Assembly (NCBI RefSeq): GCF_048544455.1
Contig: NC_133529.1
Location: 57,696,271 to 57,760,270, forward strand
Source: Silene latifolia
Lineage: Eukaryota; Streptophyta; Magnoliopsida; Caryophyllales; Caryophyllaceae
Length of the DNA: 64,000 bases
Reading direction: 5' to 3'
The notes under the pieces were generated by a model that saw only the letters and a program-made list of their open reading frames with translations, did no database searches and had not been told where the DNA came from. Each line of letters starts with the position of its first letter. Position 1 is the first letter of the stretch. Positions 30,850 to 42,870 of the stretch are shown here, one piece after another. The translations under genes and the position numbers were made by a program.

Positions 30850-33800
30850 ACGATCCTGAAACCTGTAACCAATGAATCTAATGAACATAGGGAGTCAATT
30901 AAAATGAACCCGGGGTAAAGGTTGTAGGGGCTAATGCAAAGACTTGGGAGACGTCCTAAAGTCGCGAACTCGTCCTACAATTTTGAACCGGTCACCATGG
31001 GATAAGTGTCGGGATCGTTATGTGCATATTGTGTGCTGTGTGTATCTATGTAGTAGTATGTTGCATGAATTGATGATGATGACGTGAATTATATGTTGGT
31101 GGATTGTAAAGCATGAAAGTATAATGATTGATACATGTAATTTGGCATGTTATAGTTATGTAAGGGAAAAGTGTTTTGTCTATATATATATAAAGCGATG
31201 TGTAAGTCTACATGTTGTTGTTGTCGTGTTGAGTAAAAGTACAGAAGGTTGGGAGTGTGAATTGAACATGTGCTGAGTGAATATGTTGAACGTATATGGT
31301 GGATATATATGTGGTATGATGGATGAATTAGTGGAAAAGATGAATCATCGTGGTAGTAACATTTGAATAGGGGACTTGATGTCATGTATTTGTGATTTTG
31401 TTTACGAAAAGTGATAGAATAAAAACATGTGGGTAAGTCATAATTGGCAAGTTAGATAAGCTAAGTGCATGATGAATGTTGTTGTTTGGCTTTTGAAAAT
31501 AGTAACATATGATTATGAATACTGGTTTTATGAGTTTTGGGTTGTTTTCGTTTAACTTGGTTGTTGTTTAAGTTGTTTGGAAGTAAAAATCAAATAATTA
31601 TGTCGTCTGATTACAACAAAGTTGTCTTTAAACTGTTATAACTTGAGATGCGTAAATGATTTTAATGTGATTCCAATTGGAGGTGATAGCTTGTTCTTTT
31701 ACGATTCTAACGATAGGTCACACACCCAAAACGACCAAGAAATGAGTGAGTTATGGCTGTTTTACTAAAAACGGGACAGTCTTGAGAATTGGGGTACTCG
31801 ATCGAGTATCCTTGGTACTCGATCGAGTAAGGGGCACTCGATCGAGTACCTTAGTTACTCGATCGAGTAGCCCTGGTAATTTATTTTACGTGCTTCTGAT
31901 CTTCACCTACTCGATCGAGTAAGTCCCTTACTCGATCGAGTGGCGTCAGCTCGATCTAGTGACCCCTATTTTGGGTCATATGTTTATCTTTTGACTTCGT
32001 TGCATATTATGTTTAATTCAAAGGCGTTATTTTGCTTCTTTATGCATTGTTTTACATGTATGTTGGTCTTGACGCGTAAGTTACCCAATTTTGTGGTGTA
32101 AAGAGTGGCACCTATGATGAGTATGAGTTCGGTGGGGAGGACATGATTTATATGTGTTGGGATTAGTAAGACTTAATTGAGGCATAGAGCATGTTGTGTG
32201 AGACGAGATGAGTGACATGATTGTATGTTGAGTAATGAAAATGTAAGTGAATGTGGGCAAGGCATGATGTAAGTTTAAGGAACGTGAGAATGAAAAAAAT
32301 TGAAAGAAAGGATGTGGATAGTAGCAACCTGAGATGTATAATAAATTATGGAGGGAGATGGTTAGAAATAGTGTTGAGTAAGAACATATGTAATGAAAGG
32401 TCATTTGGAAATAGTGGTATATAGCGAACTTAATGGGACATGTCGCGACGTGGATTTGCAGGTAGTGACTGAGTTTGGAAATTTGTGTTATCGAGAGACG
32501 AAACTACTGTGTGATTTCCTTGGGTAATTAACGGTATTAAATGAATTATGATTTCTAGAGATGTAAAAAGGGAGATGCAATTGTTTGAACATTAAACGTT
32601 GATTCAATGGATAGATTAGTGGCAAGTGTGAGTGATAGCATAATAAGAGAAGATCCATGGTAAGAAAGAGTGGGATGATGTCGGTAGAAAGTAATGGAAT
32701 TTGAGTTTTGGAGCAACGAAGGGGTAACTGGATTTCTAAAGAGTTAGCTAGAAGGAATAAGGAGTTGAACTATTAATTGGTATTATTGCGTGTAAAGAGA
32801 CAAGAAGGATAAAAGTAAGCTGAGGAAAATATTCACCGGAGTTATGTGATATAAAGGTAAGGAATCATCGAAATGTGTGATATTATCATGAGGATGTTAG
32901 TTAATGGTTATATGGGAGCTTCAGGACAACATGTTTAATAATGAGTTTCGAGAAATTAAGGAAAGTAAGAAGTTAGTAGAATATCTGCATGATATGAGAT
33001 TTTGGTGGAGAAATGGATGATGATTCAATTAAGGAAAATATTGGGAAGAATGTTGAGGTAATTTTGTTCATGGATTCGATGTTCGTTGTTTGGGATGTTA
33101 ACCAAAGATAGAAAAGAAATCATGATGTTTAGAGATGAGTGAAGAGGTTTGATGTCCGGACAGTGGTAGTGTTATGGTCTTTGACTAGTGGTTAAGGGTA
33201 AGGGTATATTAGAAAAGTGGCAATTCTAAAGAGGCTGATTTTGTAAAGACTGAATTGATAAAAGTATGGTTGTCAGGAAGTATAAGACATAGTCTTAGGA
33301 GGTGGTTTCTCATAATGAGTGTTAGTTGTATGGTTATGTATGGCGGAAGGTCTTTGGTGATGCGAATGGAAGAATGTGATGAGGGGCATGCGAGTTAAGC
33401 TCGGACAACAGGTAACCTTTGTTGAGTGGTAACTTACGTGGTCGGGATTGACTAGTTGGTTGTGATTACGGGTCTATGATATGTGTAAATGTTTGTGTGA
33501 GGTTCGGACCTCACAAGAAGTGGTATGGTGTGATAATTATAAAGTTGTTTTATGAATGTTCGATAATATATATGTTGGACACGGTAGTTTAATTGAATGA
33601 TATCCAAAAAGGTAATAATTTGATTAATTTGACATGGCTAGTTATAATTTTATGTGTATTAATAACACATGTGTATTCCGTGAAATGGTAGAGATGATGT
33701 TCATGAGATGCTTATCTGTTTATTCATATAATATGTTGCGTTGTGATTGAGTAAAGTGGATTTGAGTAAGTTTTCTTGTCCAGAAAGGTTATTTCGAGTC

Positions 33801-34977
33801 GTATTTATGGAATTGTATGTAGTTGTGATGTCTATCGATGTGGTTGTGGTGCCTCGGGTGGTGATCCGGGCTCGATATTTAGTGTTGTGATGCGGGTATT
33901 TTCGCACTACGGTGTGGTTGTTGGTGGCGGTGTTGTGATGCCGTCACCGGTTGTGGTGGAGTAGGCGGGATGATTATGACACGAGTTTTCGAAAGTGCAT
34001 ACCGATTATACATAGATTGTTGTTTTGTTTTTGTTGTTCTTTGTGAGTTTTGGTTGAACATGTAGACAGTTGTCTTGCTTATTGATGTTTTCTTTACCAG
34101 GTTAAGTTAAGAATGAGGTAGAGTATGATATGAAATAGAGTTGAATATGTTTTCGTTGTTGTCATGGTATAGTGATGTTCTATTGATGGGACACGGTTGT
34201 GAGAGGTTATTCTGATAATTTTGATCTTGTTCTAGATAAGGCTTTAGTAGACATGGTAATGGAAAATGATTCGTGGAACATGTGTTGTAATGATCTGAAA
34301 GCGGCAGGTAGTTCATAATCTTTTGTTGGGACAATGAGTGTAGGGTGTTGGGGGAATTAGTGTCATATTAAGTTATGTATGAGTTTTAAAGTAATGAAGG
34401 AAAGAACTTGAGGATCTAGTGTGAGTATAAGTAACGAGTGTGGATCGGGAGTTATGCTTTTGGAAGATAAGTGCTTTACACAGCGAGGTATGTTGGTTTG
34501 CAGTGATAATGGAGAGTTAGTATGGTGATTTTGCTACGAGCCTTATGGTATAGGTTAGGGGTGTGCAGATTGATTTGAAGTATGAGAACTGTTGAAGTAA
34601 GAGAGCCTTGAGAAATAGGAGTGATTATGGAAATGAGGTTATAGGCAGTTATCTTTGACATATGGTGGTGATGAGGATAATGAGATAATATAGCTAAGGG
34701 TTTAGTATTAGTGAGTTACGAGGACGTAACATTTGTCTTAAGAGGAGTAGGATGCAATAAAAGAGAGTTTCATGGTGGTGCATGCGGTAATATAATTGGA
34801 AGTAGAGTGTTAGCGTAGCGTAAAGGAGGGATTTGTTTTGTGGACAATACTTATAAAAGGCCATGGTCGTGCTTGTAGTAGTGTGATGCTTCAGAGTGTG
34901 GGAATATTTTATATAGTGTTGACAGTTGAAGGATGATGTTATGAGTCTGAGTAAACTTCGAGGACGAAGTTCCTTTT
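30850..34977 (+). other. Non-coding interior of element A
   Basis: No frame above about 100 codons resembles a retroelement protein. A cluster of palindromes sits at 31795-31965. The last 1.25 kb (about 33725-34977) is clearly related to the interior of element D (about 61935-62960): shared landmarks include GATGGGACACGGTTGTGAGAGG versus its counterpart at 62263, TGATCTTGTT..AGAT-AGGC, and AGTATAATTGGAAGT-like text before the polypurine tract. Conservation without coding suggests packaging or replication signals, or simply common descent. Confidence 0.6.
31795..31965 (+). repeat. Palindrome array TACTCGATCGAGTA in the leader of element A
   Basis: Six full or near copies of the 14-base palindrome and one partial copy occur in about 170 bp, around 960 bases downstream of the 5' LTR. 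The same core occurs in the element's LTRs and, with altered central bases, in elements C and D. Confidence 0.8.
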
Positions 34978-34990
34978 AAGGGTGGTAGAA

Positions 34991-36488
34991 TGTAACATTC
35001 CGTTTGATGTCTAGGAGTGTCTTGATTTTGGATTTGATAGTGGATGATATTATGGAGCTAGCAGTGTTAGTGGATGGTGGTTGGTTATGTATGAAGTTGG
35101 TGTCGTGAGAGATATATATGTGGTGGATATGATATCGTGAGTCATGTTAAGGAAGTAAACATAGTTGGTGGAGTGGGTGTTAAGAGTTCATGTTTTATGT
35201 TTGGTCGAGTTGTTGAGTTCTTAGTTATGTTGTTGTGTCTGGGTCGAGTTAGTATGGTTGTTTTTAGAGTATGGGGGTACTCGATCGAGTACCTTGGGTA
35301 CTCGATCGAGTGTCCGGTTTTACGGGGGAGTTTTCTCGGGTTTTGTTATTTACGCGATTAAGGTATTTAAACATATTCGTCATTGTTTTAAATCACTTTT
35401 TACAAAACCTAAAACCTGTTTAAGAGAGAAAGCAACTAGTCTTCTTCCTAATCGCGTACTTGACAATTCCCGGAGTTCAGACGGTCAGTTCTTGTCGTTG
35501 TTTATATCGTTGGATTCCTTGCGTCGAGGGTAAGATCTACGTACCCTTTTTATTGTCTTTCCTTTGGTTTGGTTAAACCCTAATTTTGGGATTGGGGGTT
35601 TTTATGATTTGTTAAGGTTAGATTGTGATTATGTGATTATGTGATTATGTGATAGGAGAAGGATTTGTAAAGGAGAGGTTTTGAGACAATTTGCTAGATC
35701 GTCGATGATTGTGTTGCTTTCCGGGTAGGATTTCCTACTCAAGTATTAGTCCCATAATGGGATATTGGTGATGTGCTGTAGTTAGTTGCTTGATATGATG
35801 ATTGTGTTTGTAATTGTGCTTGTGGTTGTGTTGTTGATGGTTCTCGAGATGCGTTCTCGGCTGAGTGGGGTCACTTGCGGGAGTGATCTCACGCCCTAGT
35901 TTTGCCCTTCGTGGAACCCGCCACGAAAGGGGATGTGCACATTAATGGGACAGGGTTATCGCTCGTACGATGAGCGGGGCTTAGGTGGGAACGGCAGTGC
36001 GGTCCCCCCCAGGGGTAATGGGTCGGTGGACAGTCAGTGTTGAGATGATGGGAGTTGGTGGTGTGTGTGTGTGTGTGACGGTTAAGCTGTCTGTTTATCT
36101 TATTGTTGATATATTGAATCGTGTGATTAGTACTGACCCCGTTTAAATGTTTTAAAAACTGTGGTGATCCATTCGGGGTGGTGAGCGATTATTGAAAGGT
36201 ATGATATGACGCGTATGGGATAGTGGGATGAGTCATCACGTGGCGATTAGAAATCTTTCGCGTGTCGACGGTGTCTTATAGCTTTGATAGTTTTAGCGAT
36301 GAGACCGTGCGAGAATGTTGTATTTTGATTTATTAGTTTTGGTTTTGATCATGTAATCACTTAAACTATTTACTTTTAAATATGTTTCTTTATTGTCTTA
36401 TGAATATCATTGCCTCGGGTAACCGAGATGGTGACATCCTTATACCTGAGTGGTCCTGGTAAGGCACTTGGAGTATGGGGGTGTTACA
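34991..36488 (+). repeat. 3' LTR of element A (1498 bp)
   Basis: Same termini as the 5' LTR, preceded by the polypurine tract and followed by TTTAC. It differs from the 5' copy by scattered substitutions and small indels in the middle third. Confidence 0.88.
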
Positions 36489-36666
36489 TTTACTCCCTTA
36501 ATCATTACCCATGGGGAAGGGTGAGTAATCTATTACCCCTTTATGGACTAATAGATTAGAGAGGTGAATAATTACTCTCATACCAAACGTGGAAAATGCA
36601 TCTTACATATCACTCCCCTATTTATTTCTCCTTTTTACTCTCAATCCAAACAAGTCTTATATAGTA

Positions 36667-36757
36667 CTACCTGTTATTTCATATGTTGTTCCACTTTTTT
36701 CAATATATGTGAGTAATATTTTATTGAAAAGGGAACAACGTATGAAATAGAAGGGAG
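36667..36757. mobile_element. Short Stowaway-like MITE
   Basis: About 91 bp with inverted arms (TTATTTCATATGTTGTTCC against GGAACAACGTATGAAATA), flanked by TA dinucleotides at 36665-36666 and 36758-36759. The right end reads AAGGGAG. No coding sequence. Confidence 0.5.
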
Positions 36758-36784
36758 TATAAATTGTGTGAAAAGTTGATCAAT

Positions 36785-36960
36785 AGGTCTTGGTATAGAC
36801 GGGTGGGGCGAACAGACGGGTAAAGACCTCTAATAAAATGGGTAGGGGGAACAAGGTGGGGCACTCCCCATGTGCTTCCCACTTTATGGCAAATGAGTAT
36901 TTTGTGAGGAGAAGTGGTATCCGTCTATACGTATAGACGGATAGTGTTCGTCTATGATGA
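36785..36960. mobile_element. MITE-like element related to 28735-28906, opposite orientation
   Basis: Carries AAGGTGGGGCACTCCCCATG, TGCTTCCCACTT and AAATGAGTATTTTGTGAGG, the reverse complements of parts of 28735-28906. It also has a palindrome ATCCGTCTATACGTATAGACGGAT-like. Limits are approximate. Confidence 0.45.
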
Positions 36961-37178
36961 GAATTTGTGAAAGTTGATAGGGAGAGCTAAAAGAAGAAAA
37001 TGACAATGATATAATTAATTATACAAATGACAAACTAATTCACTGAAAATTCGACGCATCTTTGCAACTAGTATGCAATGATAGGGACTCATTGTATAGT
37101 TAATTTCAAATTTTATTTCGTTTTATTAGTCGTTTTAGAAAATATCTTTTTTCGTTCGTTTTATTTGTTTAGTACTCT

Positions 37179-37366
37179 CAGGGGCGTCTTAAAGTAAATG
37201 GAGGTCCGGTGCACCACAAAAATATGAGGCCCCAAATATGAATTCACATGTACTATATCTCGAGTTTTGTGTTAAAATTTATCAATAAAGCTTGTAAATT
37301 TGGGGTTGGCAAAAGCGGAGGCTCTGTTCCGCCGCCCGTGGTTGCCCGTGGCCTTAGACACCCCTG
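37179..37366. mobile_element. hAT-like MITE, 188 bp
   Basis: Ends CAGGGGCGTCT and AGACACCCCTG are inverted repeats with the CAGGGG start typical of hAT elements. The flanks AGTACTCT (37171-37178) and AGTACTCC (37367-37374) agree at seven of eight bases, fitting the hAT 8-base target duplication. No transposase. Confidence 0.7.
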
Positions 37367-37374
37367 AGTACTCC

Positions 37375-40300
37375 CTAATCCCTATTAATGAAGTTTTCTT
37401 CTTAATTGCAAATTTTCATATACGAGTACTATTTTACAAACAAAAGTTAATTTGCATGGTTAAATTAAGGAAGTTTTTTCGTTCTAATGTTATTATTTAA
37501 CAAATTAATTATCAACTTAGGGTTCATTTGAAACTACTTCTCGCCAAAACACGAAACTAGAAAAAATGATTAAAGATAACGATATACTCCGTAACAAGTT
37601 AACAACAATGGTGTAGTGGTTGATATATTACCATGTTTAATCCTGTGGTGGTCATATAATATAATATAATTGTTGATAAACTTAAGACTTATTACAAATA
37701 TTAATACTTCGTATTAAATTAAAATTAGAGGGCAAGGTTCTTGTAAATGTCATTAGCAACCTAACGAATCAAAATCAAACTTGACGCGATTCTCCGCCCT
37801 TGCCTTAATATCCCTACCAGAACAATAATGGATAAGATTTTGGGGGTTGACTATGAATATGCCCTACTTGTTTTTTCTAATAATGGTTACAAAACATGAA
37901 ATAGACCAATGAAATAAGGCACGAATAAAAAAGAACATAATTTGGGAACCTTTTCCAAAATAATCTTTTAAAAAAAAAGAAATTTTGTAAGTGAGAGTGT
38001 TTTAAAAGCATTTTGCGGAATAATGATCATGTAAAGATCGGAAATTTTGAACCTAAATAGGAAGATATTGCCTTTAAGGCGCTGACCGTTGCACGTAGTG
38101 GTAAATTTCGGTGGGCCTAGGAAAAATTCGGAAGTTTTAGTTGAAATTTTTGATTTTGATTCTCGAGTTTACGTTATGTCATTACTTGTTTGGTCCCGTT
38201 GAAATTTTTCGCCATCTCAAACTGTAAATTTTAGTTGGAGTAACACGTCAGAGCAACTGAGGTCACATGTGTTTGATACGTTTTCCATTTTCTTTGAAAA
38301 TTCTCAGTAGTTCTTCCGTAATATAAATCTTAATGCATCAATATATCATCATATACAATATAGTTGTTGGCTCACTGTTATTTTTGCGGATTTATAGATA
38401 TTACTACTTTTAGTTCAACACATTTTGTTAACCATGATTCTTTTTTACTACAAGTAATCCATACCGACAATAGGATAAAAGATATGAAAACCCTTGACAC
38501 TTACGTCAATCAACCATGTAAACATCAATTGTTCGGAGTAGTTAGTGTTTTATGCCGCGGAAGCCATTACAAAAAAAAAAAAAAAAATACATGCAATTTA
38601 GAAGAAAAATTAATTTGAACAGCTTTTAAACAGGATTAATTTTACTTTTTGATGATATTAACCATGATTGTGAGACATTCTACCACTAATGAGTTGGAGT
38701 TACTCGGTCTAATATAAGAGGATGAACTTTGGCGAAATTCGATTTTATAAGCTTGCATGAAGCCATGAAACAATTACGAGTCTTTTTTTCCTTTACTACG
38801 AGTACTAAGCTTGGGACGGGCCGAAGCCTAAAAGTCTGGAAAGACCGTGTTAAATTAGACTGGGCCATCTACCCGGCACAGGGGTGATACTGGATTCATA
38901 ACCCATAACTGGATACTCATTAGTGACTGACCCATCAACAATAAGCCCAATAGAATTTTATTTTATTTTGACAATTCCCACATGTGAGTACCGTCCTATA
39001 TATTGTAAAAAGAGGAGAGAGTTTATCAGGGAGTCTCTCTATTATTAATTGGTTTTAGAGTGGAATTTCTTTGGGCTTGTGAAACGGAGTCTCTCTTCTC
39101 AATTTAGCTTGTGAAACTCAATATATTTAATATGATAAGGTGTTTAAGTCAACTTTAAACGAGTGCTCCATCCGTTTTAGTTACTTATTACTTTTATTTT
39201 TGGCCCAACGAGAAAGGAGAGGAAAAACACTATCTATGAGTAGTGGTATTGAATAACCAGTGGACAACAATGTAATTGGATGAACAAATTACTCATGAAA
39301 AAACTTTAGAAATATATAAAAGTAAATAAATAAATGAGACATGCAAAAATGAAAAAGTAAACAAATGACTGCAATTAAGATAGTACAATTTTTAAACATC
39401 ATAATAATAATAATAATAATAATAATAATGTAGTCCGTCCATTCAATTGTAATTTTCATGTTGCATGGCGCATAGAAATTGATAGATTTTATAGATTTTG
39501 ATAATATAATTGTTTGAATGTTTGCTTCATTTCTCTACCAAAAGGTCAAATTCTTTAATGTGATAAAATAAAGTGTGAATGCTTGCGACATTTCTATACC
39601 AAGAGATATTTATACAATGATATTGCATAATCTTAATATCATCCGATAATCCTGGTCCATCAAACTTTTATTTTTATCGGACCCGGACATAATTTTTTTA
39701 ATAAAATTGGCCATGCGTTGGACAAACCCAACTCAATTAAGTAAATGGGCCGAACATGCAGGCGAGCTTTTTTGAATGGGCCAACTTACTCGACTGATTA
39801 AAAAAAAGATAATAAATTTTCAATCACAAATTGTTTAATAAGGCAGTCTCATACCATGAGACCAGCCCATTAAGTAGAAGCCAAAAAAAAAAAAACAAAT
39901 ACATCCCAACAAAAAATACAAAGCTCCAACTATCTAAATTTCTGGATGGTGCCATGAACTGCTTCTCTTCAAACAGAAAATCACCTCCTCGTCTTCAATC
40001 AAAAATCAGCCGGTGATTCTACTCCACGCGGCACTACCGCTCCTCTCAGTAGACCTTAGCTAGTCATTTTAAGAGAGTGAGTCCTTAATATAAGACATTA
40101 AGTTCTCAAACTAATATAATCTTGAACTTGAATTCCTACTTTCCAAAAATATGTATGCAAACTAAAGTCGGTAGTAATCAAACTAAAAATGCTACTTCAA
40201 CAAATAAGATTACAATAAAGACTTGGTTTCATAGCAAAGTATGAAGTTTTCAAACTAAAACCGTAAGTTGTAAAGTAAGAACCAATAGTTTCAAACTGTG

Positions 40301-41311
40301 AATATAAGACAAAGGTATGTGCTAAATATTGTGTTTTATTTGAATTCCCTAAATTTTCTTTTGAAAATTCAGAACTTTAACATAAAAAATATGAACATGT
40401 TAATGCAAATTAGTTGTCAATTTCAACTTACTAAAACATGATACCTTCAAAATCTAATTCCATACTTGTGGGTGAATAGTGCCACCATCGATGCCACCGT
40501 TCTTATTCTATTTCGTCTAATTGATTGGTACTACAAAGATTTGGGTCCATGGCAGGGAGATAATGTAGCGGTGGTGATTGGCAAAGTGGTGGGAGCACGA
40601 TCGTTGTGGCGATGAAGGAGACTAAAGTCCGTAGCCTATGTTTGTGGCAGTGTTAATACTCTTATATGGTTTTCACTTTTATTAGGCTAATTCTCCCATT
40701 GGGCCCGTCCTATGCTATAAGACAGTCCTATAGGAGAGTTGCTGATTTTCAATTTACTCATGTATATTGTTATACTACTTTGAAAGCCCGTCCTTCGTAC
40801 GGGTTAATGATCTTGATAATTTTAAAACAAAGCTATAAAACATTATCGAATAGGTCTTTAATTAGAAGTTCAAATCCGAGTGTCACATAATTGTAAAGAA
40901 GATGAAATATCTGAATCCCTTTTAGTCTCTTGATACGAACTTGATTCTAAGTAGCTTCTAAAGCTTTGTTATCTCGAATTCAAGAAAAACTTATTGAGTA
41001 CTAATCACCGTAAGTATAAGGGAATCGGGACGTTTTGACAGCCCTTATGATTAATATAAAAACATGCGCAAAATTAAAGAGCCAACTTATGTCAATGGCC
41101 ACATTCAACAGATGATTACATATATTGTTTGAACCATCTACGTACCCTTTAAATGTGAACAATTTATTTACGTGTTATATACATATATGCACATAAATTA
41201 TAGAGTAAGACGGTATTATATTGCGAGATGGCCAATATTTTAAAAAAATTATTCGAGAAGGTTAATGCTATGAAATTTATTCATTTACTATTATCAACAA
41301 ATTACGTAATA
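37375..41311. other. Gene-poor repeat-rich intergenic stretch
   Basis: I recognise no gene or RNA here. It holds homopolymer A runs (38570-38586, 39882-39894), an (ATA)n microsatellite at about 39400-39429, and text near 39170-39200 resembling the CTCC-ATCCGTTTT start of a worn MITE. Segments near 39836-39876 and 40690-40740 (CAGTCTCAT..., GGGCCCGTCCTAT...) may be ends of an old element but do not pair convincingly. Confidence 0.45.
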
Positions 41312-41765
41312 AAAATATTTCATGGTATAAGACCATTCCTTCACAAAGCATATGTAATGTATACCCCTATGAATTTATGATCATCTTATTGATATCATTT
41401 CACTGTAGAAGCTAAACTCATATATGGGTTGATACCTTAGTTCCAAGGATGACTATTATTTATAATTATAGGATCACTCCATCTTATGTTAATCATTCGA
41501 TGTATACAAATATTTCATAGTATAAGACCATTACACATAATAATTAATTTATTTAGAGACTGATACATAGAGTTCATTTTTATGTCATTTCCTTCACAAA
41601 GCACGTGTAATGTATACCCCTATGAATCTATGATCATCTTATCGTTATCATTTCACCGTAGAAGCTAAACTCATCTATGGGTTGATACTCTAGTTTAAAT
41701 GATAACTCTTATTTATAGTCATATGATCAGTCCACCTCATGTTGATCATCCGATGTGGGACAACT
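41312..41765. repeat. Tandem duplication of a dispersed repeat
   Basis: A unit starting CCTTCACAAAGCA occurs at 41338 and again at 41591, an offset of 253 bp. About 175 bp of each copy is similar, as is the preceding AATATTTCAT-GTATAAGACCATT text. A third, diverged copy of the later part lies at 60640-60960 on the other side of the MULE nest. Confidence 0.65.
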
Positions 41766-42134
41766 CAACTATTATACGCAGTATATTCACCACACTTATA
41801 TTATTTTCAATGTGGGACAAATACCATACTAAGAAATATACTATCTTTTCGCACCTAGTTACTTCCAACCCTAATTAACAATGTGAAAATACTATACTAT
41901 CTATTAATTTTTGTACGTTGTTTTTTATTTTATTTTTATCATAATTAAAATATGTGCAAATGATATTAAATATGACACTCTAATAAAAGCATATTTTTTA
42001 ACATGAATTCAATTATACAATTTTAGTACGATACTTTTTTATCAAGTGAAATGTAAAAGTTTTTATATAAAAATTATAAACATCACTTTATTTATAATAC
42101 TAAGATTATATATATATATATATTATAATAATTA
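41766..42134. repeat. AT-rich continuation of the dispersed repeat
   Basis: Contains GTATATTCACCACAC and AAAGTTTTTATATAAAAATT, both also present at about 60760-60960. A short (TA)n lies near 42107-42122. It borders the left end of the MULE. Confidence 0.5.
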
Positions 42135-42196
42135 GGGTTTTTCCCATTTATGCCCTCGTAGTATTCACTTTTCCCATCCGTGCCCCTTCGTATGAG

Positions 42197-42295
42197 AACT
42201 TATTAACTGTGCCCTTAAACTTAATTAGTTGGCCCATCAGTAGCTAATCTTATATAATCCGTCTATTTTAGACGTTAAGTGCCATGTTGGCACGC
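42197..42295 (+). repeat. Left terminal inverted repeat of the MULE (paired part)
   Basis: Pairs with 59830-59932 on the opposite strand. Differences are few: one C/T near the inner end, one A/T, and a 3-base indel in the middle. Confidence 0.85.
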
Positions 42296-42396
42296 TTAGT
42301 TGGTTTTTCTTTTGTTTTTTTTTGTTTTTTCCCCAAAAACTTTCCCTCCATTTTTTTTCATTCTTTCCCTCCAAAGCTTCCCTCCATAACTTCACC

Positions 42397-42403
42397 TATA
42401 TAA
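42397..42403 (+). promoter_or_regulatory. TATA box upstream of the GRF zinc finger gene
   Basis: TATATAA lies 80 bases before the ATG at 42483, in a pyrimidine-rich leader. It would drive transcription inward from the MULE end. Confidence 0.45.
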
Positions 42404-42482
42404 TTCACTCCTCCCTCTATCTTATTTCATTATCAATTCTCCAATTTTTTCACACTCCTCTTATCTTCCTCTTATCTTAACA

Positions 42483-42870
42483 ATGTCTTCTTCATCCAAT
42501 TGGAGAAGGAATGACCCAATTGAAGATCTTGATTTTCGAAATCAAAAATGCAATTTATGTGGAAGGAATGCGGTTATCGGGCTCGACATCGAATCCCCGA
42601 AAAGCTTATTTCAAATGTCTTGATTGTGACAAATTTGTTATGTGGCTAAGTGATGAACATGTCATTAAGAAAAAGCCTTTGGGGTTGAAGATGAAGAATG
42701 ATTATGAAGATGAAAAGTGCATGAAGATAAAGAATGAAGATGTAATTAAATTTGAGCTTAATGGGTTGAAGTTGAAGTTTGAAGAACTTGTTACTTTCAT
42801 GAAATTTATGTTCATGTTTAATGCTTTAATTTTCATCTTTGTTGTTGTAGTTGTAGTGATTAAAATGTAA
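42483..42870 (+). pseudogene. GRF-type zinc finger protein with C-terminal membrane segment, frameshifted
   Basis: From the ATG at 42483 the frame gives MSSSSNWRRND and KCNLCGRNAVI. The zinc finger then continues in another frame as SNPRKAYFKCLDCDKFVMWL, so a small indel lies near 42575-42595. After the finger come a charged, coiled-coil-prone stretch and a hydrophobic end with a valine run (IFVVVVVVI), a probable membrane anchor. Small plant proteins with a GRF finger (CX2C...CX2C), coiled coil and one membrane span are common and are often carried by transposons. It points away from the left MULE end and opposite to the transposase. Either a captured host gene or an accessory gene; the frameshift suggests it is dead. 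Confidence 0.55.

Larger units (their letters stand above)
29346..36488 (+). mobile_element. Element A: complete non-coding gypsy-type LTR retrotransposon (7.1 kb)
   Basis: LTRs lie at 29346-30834 and 34991-36488, both TGTAACA...TGTTACA. The target duplication TTTAC is exact (29341-29345 and 36489-36493). A Met-tRNA type primer site follows the 5' LTR, and AAGGGTGGTAGAA (34978-34990) serves as polypurine tract. The 4.16 kb interior encodes no recognisable gag or pol on either strand. The structure fits a large non-autonomous derivative (LARD) that would depend on proteins from a relative such as element C, whose LTR ends it shares. The first 580 bp of the two LTRs are almost identical, so transposition was fairly recent. 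Confidence 0.88.
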
